From assembly GCA_963922205.1 (NCBI GenBank), contig CAWUHX010000215.1, positions 434,001 to 498,000 of the forward strand: a DNA stretch of 64,000 bases, in the 5' to 3' direction. Below the pieces are notes generated by a model. It had not been told where the DNA came from, searched no databases, and was given only the letters and a program-made list of their open reading frames with translations. The position numbers were made by a program, and so were the translations under genes. The DNA is from Romanomermis culicivorax. Its lineage: Eukaryota > Nematoda > Enoplea > Mermithida > Mermithidae. Below, one piece after another: positions 41,638-53,060 of this stretch; positions within the stretch are counted from its first letter, which is position 1; every line of letters begins with the position of its first letter.

Positions 41638-43825
41638 TTGTTGACCAAGGTGATGTACTTTTTGAGATTATTCCTTTTTCTTCCAATGCTTTAATTTCAG
41701 CCACAATTATTTCTTTCTCTTTTGGAGCAGTTCTGAACGGGTAATTTCTGATTAGTAAACTTTCACCTGTTATAATCTTGTGGTGTACCAAGGTTGTTCT
41801 GCCAGTATCTTTTTTGTCCAGAGCATACAGATCAGGATATGCTTCCAATAAAGCAAACAGATTTTGCTTTTCTTCTTCAGGTAGGGATTGTGGTACAATC
41901 ACATTTTCTCTCAACCATTGCTTTGTTACCAACCTATGTTCATGTTGAGTTTCTTGAGCTGATTTGAAGCACTTGACATTTCCCAGTTTGGAATTCTTGT
42001 ACAAAGTTAGAGGTTCATCACTGGTGTTCATTGCTTGAAATGGAATAGTTTTGTTTTCCACATTAGATACCAATGATGCAAAATAAGGTTGATTTCCTTT
42101 GAAGCATAATGAAGGTTCAAATTGTACTTCAGGAATGTGTTCATACAAGGTAGAGATGCAACCTGTTAAACAAACTATGGATTGAGGTGGAATAACAACA
42201 TTTTCACTCAAGTAGACTCCACCATGTAATGCTATCGGTACATGTACCATACCAATGCAAGGAATTGTTTCATTTCTGAATTTTACAAATGATTTCTCCC
42301 ATGAGAGAGTAATTTGATTAAATCGGCCAAAGAAATTAGTGCCTAGTATTAGATCGGCAGTACAATTATCTTGTACATGAAGGAGTATGGTTTCTTTTAC
42401 ATCTGCAACTTTTATTGTGATATATATAGCACCTTTGATTTGTATTTCTAATCCATTTGCTGCAATCAGCTTGGTTGCAGTTTTTATCATTGAAATGTCA
42501 TCAAGTTGAGAGACAAGACTGGAATCAATAAGAGAGTACACAGCTCCAGTATCTAAGAGAGCTAGAACTGGAATTTTTCCATTCAACAAAACTTTCATGT
42601 AAGGAGTCCGTTTTTGACTGGCGATATAATTTATTGCAACTTGTGTTTCAATCACTTCATGAAAATCAACTTGATCTTTCTCTTTTTCATATTTTGAAAG
42701 AAATGGAATTTTTCGTTTTTTACTCCTAATGTGAGCAAGCTTGAGAAGATTTCGTCCTAGGGGTAATTCATCTGCACTTGCAGGGCTAGATGATTTTCTA
42801 ATGAGCTTAGCTTTATATCGCAGCAAGCATATGTAAGCAATATATAAAATGGCAAGAAGGATAAGACAAACAATAAAAATATTGCAGATAAGCTGTACAG
42901 GCCCACGTAATAAGTTAGTAAAAGTATCTACAAAATTTCTTTGAGAATCATAGACCATATGTCCAAAAAATTTACCAGCAGATGTTAATCCATTTTTAAT
43001 ATCAGGACTTGTATCAGATAGTGCCTGATACAAAGTTTGTGGATTAAGTGACATAGAAGTAGCATAAGAGATCATCTTTCCCAGCATTGTCTCTATTTGC
43101 TGTGTCTTATATATGTACTGTTTCAAGAAGATAATTTCATTTGATGATTTTGACAGCTTATCATGAAAAAGAGCAGGAGTGTCAAATTGATAAATATTAG
43201 TATGTCCTTTCCAATTTAATTCTATAGGGATTTCATTCACATAGGTGATACCAGATTTAGTTATCCAAGTATTATTTTTCCTAAAAATTCCTACAGTGTG
43301 ATGCTGACAATCTACTTGAGGACTATAATCAGTAAGATCATTACTTCCAGGAGAAACAAACATCAGATTTCCCATGTATCTAATGGGTACATATTTATAA
43401 CAGACATTGTCTACTTTGTAGTTGTAGAAAATTTCTGTGACATTAATTTTCATGCATGGCCATACTGTGAGTGCTTCTCCAGTAAATTCTGCAATAATGT
43501 CATCTCTTTGCAAGAAGGCGCGGGCACCCATAGTACTATCAAAACGTAACATTTGCCAAATATGATCAACATATCTTTGCACATATCGACACATCTCAAG
43601 CCAAACATGGCGAAAATTATCCATTTCATTTTTGAAGATTTTAATCTCCAAAAAATTCAATTTGGCATTAACCGGATCAGCTGTTTGTGATCTAAAAAGA
43701 GAAATTCTTATTCTGTCTTCTGAAACCTGGTGTATCTTTAAGAGAATACCTTGTGGAGTTCCCAACACATTTTGAATGCTTGGACATCTTCTGTATGCAG
43801 AACCCAATTTGAAAGCACCTTGCAA
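41600..43825 (-). pseudogene. Element A fused envelope C-part, protease 2 and RT start
   Basis: One uninterrupted 741-codon frame. Residues 1-345 are the C-terminal two thirds of the glycoprotein, with conserved 'ADPVNAKLNFLE', 'CRYVQRYVDHIWQML', a helical 'FLKQYIYKTQQIE' region and a transmembrane segment (about 310-337) followed by a basic cytoplasmic part. Residues 405-520 are a retropepsin (D425-T-G, closing 'LILGTNFFGRF'). Residues 620-741 lead into RT ('LVHHKIITGESLLIRNYPFRTAPKEKEII...STNVVLVRKK'). The fusion of a membrane glycoprotein to protease-RT without a stop is the striking feature. The frame is broken at both ends by 1-nt shifts. Confidence 0.88.
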
Positions 43826-43833
43826 ATCTTCGA

Positions 43834-44634
43834 TTATGACAAAAGTTGAACTGAGTATAGCAAATAATTTCCTTTAAAAACATAAGGGCATATATCAGTT
43901 ACATTCCTTTCATCCCAAATAATAGTGCCATCAGGTGTGTTGCATTGGCCTGCCATAGCTTTACAGCCACCAGCATCACTAAGGTCAGTAAGCATATTTT
44001 CTCCGTCCCAACTAGCCACTTGACCTTGTTCAATAATCAGGTTTGTTACAGTTGTGCATATGTCTTTACAGCACCATTCAAAAGAAGGTGAGAGACTGTT
44101 ATTAGTTGACCAAAGTTTATTTCCTATTCTTTTCAAGGATTGATGGGAATAGAATTTACTTTCAAATACATTTTTGCACTCAGTTGCACTAATTTGTTCA
44201 CTCTTTACTGGCTCTTGAATTATGGTTTTTGATCCAAAGAATCCACTATTAGTGCATAACGTTCTTGAACGTTTTAGACATTTGTATGCTTGAGAAAGTT
44301 GAGGTTCTTGCCGCAGAATGTAAACAGATACATTCAAATGAGATACTGATGCAAGCTTTTCAGGAGCAATGCATTTCATAGTTTTTGGAATACTAATTGC
44401 ATGTCCACTTCTAGATGTTCCACAAATCTGGAACTGGGGGTGACATTTTATTGGAATGATTAAATAGTTCAGTAAGATTAAAAGAAACATTATATAAGTG
44501 AAGTATTTTACATAAATTAAGATAAACGAATCATGTGACAATGATTTTTGTGCACTTCTTTTGCTTTTCTCTGCATTTCCATTGCAAAATAAGACTGCTT
44601 TGTCATTCTGTGACTTAAATAATAACAAATTCAA
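43834..44634 (-). pseudogene. Element A envelope-like glycoprotein, N-terminal part
   Basis: 266 residues: a polar leader, a hydrophobic signal or signal-anchor (about 46-64, YIMFLLILLNYLIIPIKC), then a Cys-rich ectodomain with 'FQICGTSRSGHAISIP', 'LCTNSGFFGSK', 'FEWCCKDICTTVTNLIIEQGQ' and 'AGGCKAMAGQCNTPDGTIIW'. The pattern is shared with B and C and looks to me like class III glycoproteins of mononegaviruses, chuviruses especially. It is interrupted by a frameshift near 43855-43875, after which the same protein continues in the 41600-43825 frame. Confidence 0.82.
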
Positions 44635-45709
44635 AAAGATAAGAAGGAAATAAGAGAGAAAGTTTGTAGTTTTTTAATGTTTAAAGCGTAACACTTTTCT
44701 TCTTCAATTTGGTTGATATAACCTTGGGCTTCCTCCTGTAAACGAGCTTTTTCCGCTGAATCTTTCCTGGTCTCCAGCTGATGTTTGATCAGCCCATACA
44801 TTGTACCCAATTTGATCATAGGCCAGGTATATGGGTAATCTTCGAAGCCATCCAGAGTTTCGAACAGCTAACTCTGATGTTCCATACTAGTTTTTGGTGT
44901 CAAGTCACCTTCCTCTGCTGGATTGCCTAAGTTTTCAAATCCACTTCATATCCACAAGTAACTCCATAGGTCTCGAGGACAGAAGTTTCAGCTATTTTTG
45001 CTTCAGATTCAGGAGAAGCATAATCAGGAATAGCTCTATAAGTATTTGAAGTCACTGGAGCACATAGCATGCCAACAGGAATAGATTTAAATGTGATCAT
45101 AGAGTTCAACCAATTAAATTGGACATTTTCGAAATTAGACAGGAAATTTGAACCCAAAATAATTTGAGCTAGAGCTTTCTTTTGAATATATACCAAAAGT
45201 TTTATGTCAACATCTTCAACTTTTATGTTTATATAGGCTGACCCTATCAAATCAATCTTTCGTCCATTTGCTGCCATTAATTGAATATTAGTCCTCAGAA
45301 TTTGTACTTGAGGAACTTTTTGGATGATTTCCAAATCAACTATAGATAAGACAGCTCCAGTATCAATTAAAGCATAGGCTGTGCTGTGATTATTTAAAAG
45401 AACTCTTACATAAGGAACTCTACTACTGAAATGATCATTGTACCACGAAATCGGGCAGATCAAAATCTGAGTTGGTTCCTTACTCTTATCTTTCGATACT
45501 TTCATTTTCGGAATTTGTTTCTTTGTTGCCTCATCACTGAATGAATTTTCTTGAACAATCAATGGTTCCTGAACAGCATTCGACAAAACCAAATCCTGTG
45601 CAATGACTTCAGTTGCACGAATCGGGATGTGATTGGAGTGTGTCAAAACGAAGTTTTCGGCTGATGATTGTGAAACCATCTGGGGGTCCTCATCAGCATT
45701 TTCATGCAA
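44631..45709 (-). pseudogene. Element A first protease and following linker
   Basis: Frame 45709-44927 is a retropepsin: 'RVPYVRVLLNNHSTAYALIDTGAVLSIVD' with catalytic D116-T-G, 'YINIKVEDVDIKL' and 'QIILGSNFLSNFENV'. It is clearly similar to the second protease of the same element (both start PY..VLLN and share DTGAV.S..D). A small frame (44819-44631), rich in Glu and Lys, links it to the glycoprotein. Upstream the reading continues toward the zinc knuckles through a TGA near 45720. Confidence 0.83.
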
Positions 45710-46016
45710 AGCGTGTCATGGACAAAAACAACACGTGAAAACAGGAGCTGAATTTATAAATAAAGATTCCTCATGGTCACATGGTTCTTTAAGATTTTGG
45801 AGATTTTCATCATCACAATCAATGTTAGGAATATGATTTTGTTTGTCAATGCAAGTGACAATGTCATTCCTTACTGGAATTCTCATGTGAAAAGGTTTTC
45901 TACTTTCATTCTGTGGAAATTTTGATCCACGTCTCTCAAAATTATAAGTAGACTGTGAATTTCTTTGAGAAAAAGATTGATTCCGCGAACCATTTCTGAA
46001 ACTATGACTCTTACCA

Positions 46017-46272
46017 TCATCTCATTTTGGCAACTTGCAATGCAAGTTGTTGTGGCCAGTCTTGCCACAATTGCTGCACGGAATCAGACATTCAACAGTA
46101 CCATGTCCATCATGACCACAAATTTGGCACGTTGGATTATTAAAAAAAATGATGGTTTTTTTGTGCAGTCGAGAGACTTGTGCCTAACATCGCCGCAATA
46201 ATCACAAGGGAGGTATTTCCCATTTGGTTTCGGGGGATAGAATGTTGGCCATGAGTATTGATGCTGCCGTTG
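46017..46272 (-). pseudogene. Element A nucleocapsid region, three CCHC knuckles
   Basis: Directly after the gag TAG the same frame encodes CDYCGDVRHKSLDC (about 46166-46207). After a 1-nt shift at a T run near 46150, CQICGHDGHGTVEC and CSNCGKTGHNNLHC follow (about 46025-46130), ending at a TGA. All three fit CX2CX4HX4C. These knuckles bind the element RNA in Gag. Confidence 0.85.
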
Positions 46273-47271
46273 CTATTGGACAACAGCGCCAGCAACTCCA
46301 GCAACTAAATCTTCAAACTGAGTTGCTGTCATTTCTCGAGGGAATTGAATAGTATTTCTTTCTAAAGTATTACAGACTAAGTTGTTGGTGCTGTGTGAAT
46401 TTTGTAACTCATCCCTCATTATTTGAGATTCAATATATCTAGAAGCTTTAAGAGCATCTTCCAGAGACACAAATTCACGAAACTTCACAGCCTCTCTTAT
46501 ATCAGGAAAGAGTCCTCTCAAAAATATAGGTTTAATGATAGTTTCTCGAGCATGTTCAGTCAAATTTGGATATGCAAGTTTGCTCAGTTTTTTCAACTGA
46601 TCCAGAAATTCAATTACAGTTTCAGTACGCTTCTGTTTTCTATCAAATATGATTTGTTGGTGGACATCACTGTCTCTGTCTTCAGGAAATGCTCTCTTTA
46701 ATTCTGTTACAAAATCTGCATAACTTCTAGGAGGGTTCAGTCCCTTTTTGAGGCTCCTGAAAGTAGCTTGAGCAGATCCAATAAGATTAGATTCAAGAAG
46801 AGCAATTTTATAGATATCTGTTGAATTGGTCATCCCTTGCAGAGTCAAATACTGCTTAAATTTTTCAATCCAATCAGGAAAAGATTCTCCAATTGTACCA
46901 GAGAAACATGGAGGTGGTTTGAATGCAAACATGGAGTTAAAACAATATCCTGTCATTTTATTATCCTCAGCATTTTCATTAACTAAATGCCTTGTCTCAT
47001 CTAATTTTACATCAAGTCGATGCAATTGATCAGTCAGAGGATCAGCCATGTCCTTGAATGCTCTTTTTATAGCATTATCGAGTTCAGCTTCAGTCATTTT
47101 TGTGATTGACTTGAAATTTTTACGGCCAATTTCAATAAGAGCCGATTTTTTAGCTTCAGAAATAATCCTTTCAAAGTGCTGACTTTGAGTAAGCTTAGGA
47201 GTATTTTGTGTCAAAGATGAATATTCAGTTTCAGAATCAGAATCCACTGTACGTTTATGTGACGTTTTCAA
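46273..47271 (-). pseudogene. gag: Element A Gag (capsid part), ends at TAG before the knuckles
   Basis: 332 residues with the Ty3-type capsid region: 'FSGTIGESFPDWIEKFKQYLTLQG', 'LLESNLIGSAQATF', 'SYADFVTELKRAFPEDRDSDVHQQ', 'IEFLDQLKKLSKLAYPNL' and 'IIKPIFLRGLFPDIREAVKFREF'. The Ser/Thr-rich N-terminus has a KRTVDSDSE-type start. The stop TAG (46273-46275) is followed in frame by CAA CGG and the zinc knuckles, so it either truncates Gag or is a leaky stop. I list it as a pseudogene because the element has other breaks, but this frame itself is uninterrupted. Confidence 0.85.
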
Positions 47272-47379
47272 GAATTAGACCCAAACAACAATAAAACACA
47301 CTTGATTTTTCAAGTGAATAACAATAATTACACCATAATTGAGTGTGAAAAAAATTCATGCTCCAAAATACTCTCAGGT

Positions 47380-47600
47380 TTTACTGAACCTTTTTAAGGA
47401 TAATCTTGAGTAAAATTCTATGGGTTTTACTGAACCTTTTATTTTAGGATAACCCTCAATGAAAACAATGAGTTTTACTGAACCTTTATTAGGATTATTC
47501 ACAAAATATTGAGTTTTACTGAACCTTTTTAAGGATTACTCACAAAATATTGAGTTTTACTGAACCTTTATAAGGATTACTCAAAAATAACTTGGAAATA
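47380..47600 (-). repeat. Element A leader tandem repeats
   Basis: Five diverged copies of a unit around 'gttttactgaaccttt.taaggat.a', spaced roughly 45-65 bp, between the 5' LTR and gag. In the RNA sense they read AAAGGTTCAGTAAAAC. Possible packaging, dimerisation or translation elements; function unknown. Confidence 0.85.
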
Positions 47601-47861
47601 GAGTGACTGGTTTCTAAATTCCAAGAACAGTTGACTAAATGAAATGTCAACTTCTAAATTCTATTCAGAATTTGAATGAAAACATCAGATCCAAAACAAG
47701 TTCTTAAGCAGACTTGTATTCTAACCAGACAATTTAACGCCTTTATCTGAAATTAGAAAATTAGGATCCCAAGAGCAAAGAAAAATGAATTAACTTCAAA
47801 ATATAATCAGAAGAATGTATTCTTCTCTTTGGGGCCTTAAAATTTGCAGCCTCGCCAACTT

Positions 47862-48837
47862 TGTCAGGGTCTAAGTTCTATGAAAGAAAACTAGGTAGGA
47901 GTACTGTAAGGATAACACAATTTGATATGCAGGTATTTGGCCCCTGAATACTTATGTCCTTGGGTAGTTTAACAAGTGGATTTGTAATTTTAGGATTTAT
48001 TGGAAACTTATCAAATTTAATATAAACTAGTACATACTTGGAAATAAATAGGGCGTGAACGTATTCTTCGGGTACTGCAGGCAGTACATATTTATAATAT
48101 AATAATAATATAGAGAAAAAAATGAATAATATAAGTAAATTGACGAAATAAACTGTTTTAATGATATGAAATCGAACTGATGATGCTGAACACGAACTGA
48201 ACCGCACACTGGACCATGAACTGAACTAGAATGGACTGAACAGGAACTGAACTGAGGATAAGAGTTACAGGCTCTAATATACAGCTTTTCATGCTAGATT
48301 GGTTTAATTAACTTCTGCTATCTTATCTTTTGATTAATGTTTGTTTTTGTTTATTTCACACCATATGTGTGTGCTCTAGCAGGAGCAAAGGTTACTGTAT
48401 TTTTATCTAAGAGGTCTAGGCAATTATTTGCCTCTTTTGACCCATCTGCTTCCATTTCTGGTAGTTCATCTTGTTTTAGGAGGCCTGTGTTTAAGATCGG
48501 CCATAACTCCCATTTATTTTATACAACATATATTTTTGGACCCTCAGAGGATTCCATATGGTCGGAACCTTTTGATACTTACTTTGTACAGTATTTTTAT
48601 TTTTCACTGAACCGAAATTTCAAGGTTCATTAGGTTTATAAGTTATCTTTCGAGATTAGGTTTGCATGATTGATAATGTTTTCAGTTTGGTTCCATATGA
48701 GCAAAATTTAAGGGAAGTGATAAAAATTAAGATAATAATAAAAACTACAGTAGGAATTGACTTGAATAGCGAAATTTACATGCTTTTCTCACAAAGACTA
48801 CTAAAATTTATGTTTGGATTTTCACTTTTGCCTGACA
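47862..48837 (-). repeat. Element A 5' LTR
   Basis: Second LTR copy with the same TGTCA/TGACA ends. The sequence just inside (47861 downward) reads 'aagttggcgaggctgc', so a primer-binding site starting TTGGCGAGGCTGC or TGGCGAGGCTGC, offset 3-4 nt from the LTR, is likely; the tRNA is not identified. Confidence 0.93.
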
Positions 48838-48841
48838 CAAC

Positions 48842-50668
48842 CCAGCATTGGACTCTGCAGAAAAGAACCAACAGGGAAAAGTGACTAGCAAACTGAACCT
48901 GCTTTTTCTGCAGGCGGTAGCTGAGATAGTGGGATATGCCAAGGTAGGCTAGATATCCAATACCGGCCAGCACTGCCAGGGTGACAAGGGTGTTAAAAAT
49001 CAACTGAACCGGTCCACTCAGGATGGACTGCAAGCCCTGAATGAGGTTGGGTTGTTGGCTAGTAATCACATAGTTTGCCACCAAACCAACACCTTCCAGA
49101 GAGGCCTTGATGTCAGTTCCTACCCCTGCAAAAGCCTGATAGAGAGCATCTGGTTGCAGGGATAGACCAGTGGTAAAGTTTACCAGCTGGTTTAAAACTG
49201 CTTCAATTTGCTCAGCCTTGTGAACATACTGTTTAAAGAAAGCAAAACTCGAAGGGGTTATCGCCAACTGATCACGGAATAGCACAGGAGCCTGAAAATG
49301 AGTGAGGTTGAAGCACTGCTTCCAATAGAGTTCAAGCGGGATGTGGCTCACATGGACCATGCCAGACTCAGTAAACTAGCCCGAGCCATTTCGGAAAATC
49401 CCCGTAAAGTGGTGATCACACCGCACTGTTGGGCTAAGTTTAATGAGGTCTGGGCCACCAGGGGTGACAAAGTAAATGGTACCGCCAACCTGCACAGGAA
49501 GATACTTGTAGCAGGTGTCTCCCACCGGATAGGAGTGGTAGACATACATGGCGTTGACCTGTTGACAGGGCAATATCCTCAGTGTGTCGCCTCTGAATCC
49601 CGCCGTCAGGTCATTCCTCTGAAGGAATGCCCAGGCACCTAAGATAGGGTCAAAGCAAAGCAACTGCCAAGTCAAATCGAGGTAGCATTGAGCATGAGAG
49701 CAAAGCTCAAGCCACATGAATAAAAAATTGTTAATGTCCAACTCCTTGATCTGCTGAGCCAAATAGTTTAGTTTGGCATTGACAGGGTCGGGATGTGAAT
49801 CCTTTGCCAATTTGAAAAAATTCTGGGTCAAATTAAATCTTCTCTGGATGCATAGAAGAAGATCCTTATCTGTCCAAATTGAGGTTGAACGTAGTTCAGG
49901 ACACAACCAGAAGACGCAAGAGTTTCCCAGGATCTTGAGGGCAACCCGAAGATCATCAATGATAACATGGTTCCCTGATATGGAGGCAGTGTAATTTCCC
50001 TGAGGGCAATAATGACACTGTGCTGTGAAATTTGTAGCAGGCCAGACAATGACCCCATCAAAGGTGGTGCACTGACCTGCAGTGGGACTGCATCCATCTA
50101 CATCTCCTAAGGTGCTTAGAGCTGTAGTGCCATTCCAAGAAGGGATTTGTCCCTCTTCAATGAAGAGGTTAGTCACTGTCTTGCAGACATCACTGCAGCA
50201 TCATGTGTACATCACGTCCAGCATTTGGTTTATGCTATAAAAGCCAGGGCGAATTTCCACAAGCTTTTGTAAACCAAACACCTTAGTGTGATGTGCTAGC
50301 ATACAAGCCGCAGGCGCTAGATGCTGAGTAGTAATGATGTCCGCCGTGATGCCCCTAGAGCCAAAGAAATCAGTGTTGGTGCAGACTTTATGGTTACATA
50401 ATGTGCATTTCCATGCTAATGTAGTGATTGGATCAGAACTAGGAACATATACTGTGACATTCATGCATCGTGGACTCCATGAAGATTTTGGTGGTTTACA
50501 CTCTACTTCTCGAGGTAGCTCAAGTGGATGACGACTTCTTGAAAGACCACAAAACTGGTATTGAGCAGCATGTGTTGCAGAACTCATTCCTAAGAACAGT
50601 AGTGTTACGAAGGTCCAATTTATTATGTACAAACTATTTACAAATGGCATCTGAAAATTTAAACCCAA
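48842..50668 (-). pseudogene. Element B envelope-like glycoprotein, broken
   Basis: Three frames (50668-50201, 50176-49376, 49360-48842, the last running into element A) give a complete glycoprotein outline: signal segment ('LYIINWTFVTLLFLGMSSATHA'), 'YQFCGLSRSRHPLELP', 'VCTNTDFFGSRG', 'CCSDVCKTVTNLFIEEGQ', 'GCSPTAGQCTTFDGVIVW', 'DPVNAKLNYLAQQI', 'FFKQYVHKAEQIEAVLNQL' and a C-terminal transmembrane stretch ('LIFNTLVTLAVLAGIGYLAYLGI'). Interrupted by a stop near 50200 and a TAG near 49376, a site where A has Trp. Homologous to C 56036-57862. Confidence 0.85.
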
Positions 50669-50790
50669 AATTCACAATTTTGGCCCGTTGGGCGGCATTA
50701 TTCTCCATCATCACTGGCCGATGATATTGGCTCCTTGCTGGGGAAGTTGAGGACCAGGCCCCTGCACAGGTGGAATTAACAAATTGGTGA

Positions 50791-51922
50791 CTATGGAGTG
50801 GTAGTCATCAGGAAAGGCGAGGCCTTGATGATGCTGACTTCATCGTTGATGGGGCCCAGCGTCTCTCCAGAACCATTTGCCACCACGGTTGGCGAATTGG
50901 TTGTGGCAGCTGATGGCTGTTGCTGGGCAATCATCGACAGCATTTGGGCACTTGTCATCGTCGTTGGTGGTAACGCGGCAATGGCCGGCGCACGCTGGGT
51001 GATCCGACTAGCCTGTTCGATGGCATTGCAGATGGCATCGACTGCTGGTGATGATGGTTCACCTTCCAACAGGAGCTTATGGAGGGGTGTAGCCCAGATA
51101 GTGCCATTGGAAATGAACTCGAGGGCTCGTCATGCAACCTCGGGCCCCAATATCTGCAACACCACAGGCGCTGAGAGTCTATCTCAGTGGCCGTGAGCAC
51201 TTCAACTTCGAACAGCTTGTTGAGCAGCGCCTATGGTAAATGTGGGTATTTCTTGGCCAAGTTTGTTGACCAGATGGCCCACATGGTGTCAGTGATGGAC
51301 AATGAATCTGTAAATGAGAAATCATTAAAGTCAGGGACTTACAAAGACTTCGGATTGACAGAGGTGAAATGTCAGAAAAATATGACAGTATACCTATCAG
51401 ATTCATTGATTCCAATGCTGAATCTGTTCGAATTCCGGGTGGGGGTCCTTGAGTAGCGAAATGGGCTGGGGGCGCCAGTACCATCGCCACAGCGGCTGTA
51501 ATAGTCGCTGCTTCCTTCCATCTATACGATGCCACCATGTTGATGTCGCCAGCTGTTTTCAGTGTTGTTGACAGATGTAACGTAACTGGTATCACATATC
51601 TCGGTGGGGGCAGTGGTAGGGTAGGTGAAGTTGCTGGTGCCAAAACAACTGAGGCAGCTAAAAACCCAATACTGATTTGGCAGACAGGATAACACTGTTG
51701 TGAAGCAACCGCCAGGTGTCCAGCAAGCACTTCATCATCCAGATCAAATAGAACTGGGTGAGCAAGACTGTTGATAGCCCCAATCACATTATTGAGACAT
51801 GGCCGTTGCCGATATTGGTTAGCCATCCCGTTGGGAGGTGGATAAGCATATTGCGGAGGGTAACCATTGGTCCCCTGGGGACAGTAACCATAATTATCAT
51901 AGTCCTTCTCACCAGGATTCAT
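50791..51922 (-). pseudogene. Element B middle frame, unknown Pro/Thr/Ala-rich product
   Basis: Frames 51922-51179 and 51069-50791, with breaks between, correspond to C 54965-55954. Shared points: 'TQGPPPGI.TDSA.E', 'MNL.GIL', a 'WAIWSTNLAKKYPHLP' segment, 'ALEFISNGTI' and 'GEPSSPAVDAI..AIEQAS ... ETLGPINDEVSIIKASPF'. It stands where element A has its first protease, but no DTG motif is visible. The product is not recognised; it may be a Gag extension. Confidence 0.65.
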
Positions 51923-52018
51923 TCAGTTCCAATTCGGGCAGGCGGTAGCCCTGTGCACTCATATTTGACAGCAATGCAGACAGGGTCTGTCACCTTGTTC
52001 AGTCGGGTGTGCCCGCAT

Positions 52019-52276
52019 TCAACAAAAATAGCAATGACCAGCATCGGTGGTGGCCGCATTGCTAGGACCAGTGCTGTTGGGTTGTTGAGCCCTGCAACTG
52101 GTGTTGTTGTGGGTGCAACGTCCATGGAAGGAGCACATCTGAAGATGTGCCCCTGATGGGCAGCCCCTGATGTTCTGGACTTGCATGGATGGCTGAGTAG
52201 GCCGCGTTGGATTTCTCAGAGCCCGCGATTGTTGCTGAGCCATTAGCTTTGAAATGTGGGCCATGAGCTTCGCCAT
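52019..52276 (-). pseudogene. Element B nucleocapsid-like Cys/His region
   Basis: Contains 'CSFHGRCTHNNTSC', a zinc-knuckle-like cluster, and 'HCYFC' followed beyond a stop by a further His/Cys pair. It lies between gag and the middle frame, as nucleocapsid should. Motifs are poorly kept. Confidence 0.6.
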
Positions 52277-52288
52277 TTCGGATTGTAA

Positions 52289-53060
52289 TCACCAAATTTT
52301 GTGTGATGGCATCGATGACAATTGTTGAGCATTGCCCTTTTGAATTGGCATGATGGGATTGAATCTAGCAGTTTTCTGTTCTGAAGAGAAAACAGCATTA
52401 TATGGTGCAGTATACTGAATATTATCCTGAAAAATCTGGGATTCTGCATAACAGGCTGCCTTAAGAGTCTCTTCAAGAGTTGTAAACTCCCTGAACTTAA
52501 TACTACCTAGGAGGACTGGTCTCAGCTCCCTCAGAAAGATAGGTTTTATAATTGAATCTCTGATGTCTGTGGCGAGATCTGGATAAGCCACCCTGGATAG
52601 TCTCTTAAGGTGCTCAAGATAAACTATTGCTGAGTCAGTCAACTTCTACAGGCGATCTTGGATCAGCTGCTGATGTAGATCTGAGTCACGCTCTACCGGA
52701 AAGTCTTTCCATAGAAAAGCCATAAACTCTTTGTAGCAGGTAGGCTGTGGAGTATCACTGCTAAAGTCCCAGTAGGATGCAAGAGGGGGACCTGTAAGGC
52801 CAGACTCCAAAAATGTGATTTTATATGCATGATCCATTTTGCTTACACCTTGAAGTGTAAAGAAACGGGTCAAGTGGGATATAAAATCAGTTATAGCCTG
52901 ACCAAAAGTACCCGAAAAGGCAGGAGGGGCCATGAAGCTGGACACAGGAGCATGCCTCTGACCACTCATAGCCTCCAACTTTTGGTTGAGAGGTCCAAGG
53001 GCATTCTCAAATGCAGCTTGTACCTTGTTCTCAATCTGTAATGGGGGAGGGTGGCTAAGA
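52289..53060 (-). pseudogene. gag: Element B Gag, broken
   Basis: Frames 52978-52646 and 52642-52289 are one reading frame split by a single TAG (52646-52648). Similarity to A's Gag: 'PPAFSGTFGQAITDFISHLTRFFTLQG', 'ITFLESGLTGPPLASYW', 'YKEFMAFLWKDFPVERDSDLHQQ', 'VYLEHLKRLSRVAYPDL' and 'IIKPIFLRELRPVLLGSIKFREF'. Upstream the frame extends to about 53050 before another break. The 5' leader and LTR are not recognised. Confidence 0.83.

Larger units (their letters stand above)
38061..48837 (-). mobile_element. Ty3/gypsy-like element A with internal envelope-like gene
   Basis: 10777 bp, minus strand, flanked by the 4-bp target duplication CAAC (38057-38060, 48838-48841). LTRs are 978 and 976 bp, similar except for a few scattered substitutions, so insertion is fairly recent. 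Gene order in its own direction: gag, zinc knuckles, protease 1, envelope-like glycoprotein, protease 2, RT, RNase H, integrase. Several single stops and frameshifts are present. Inserted within element B. Confidence 0.93.
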
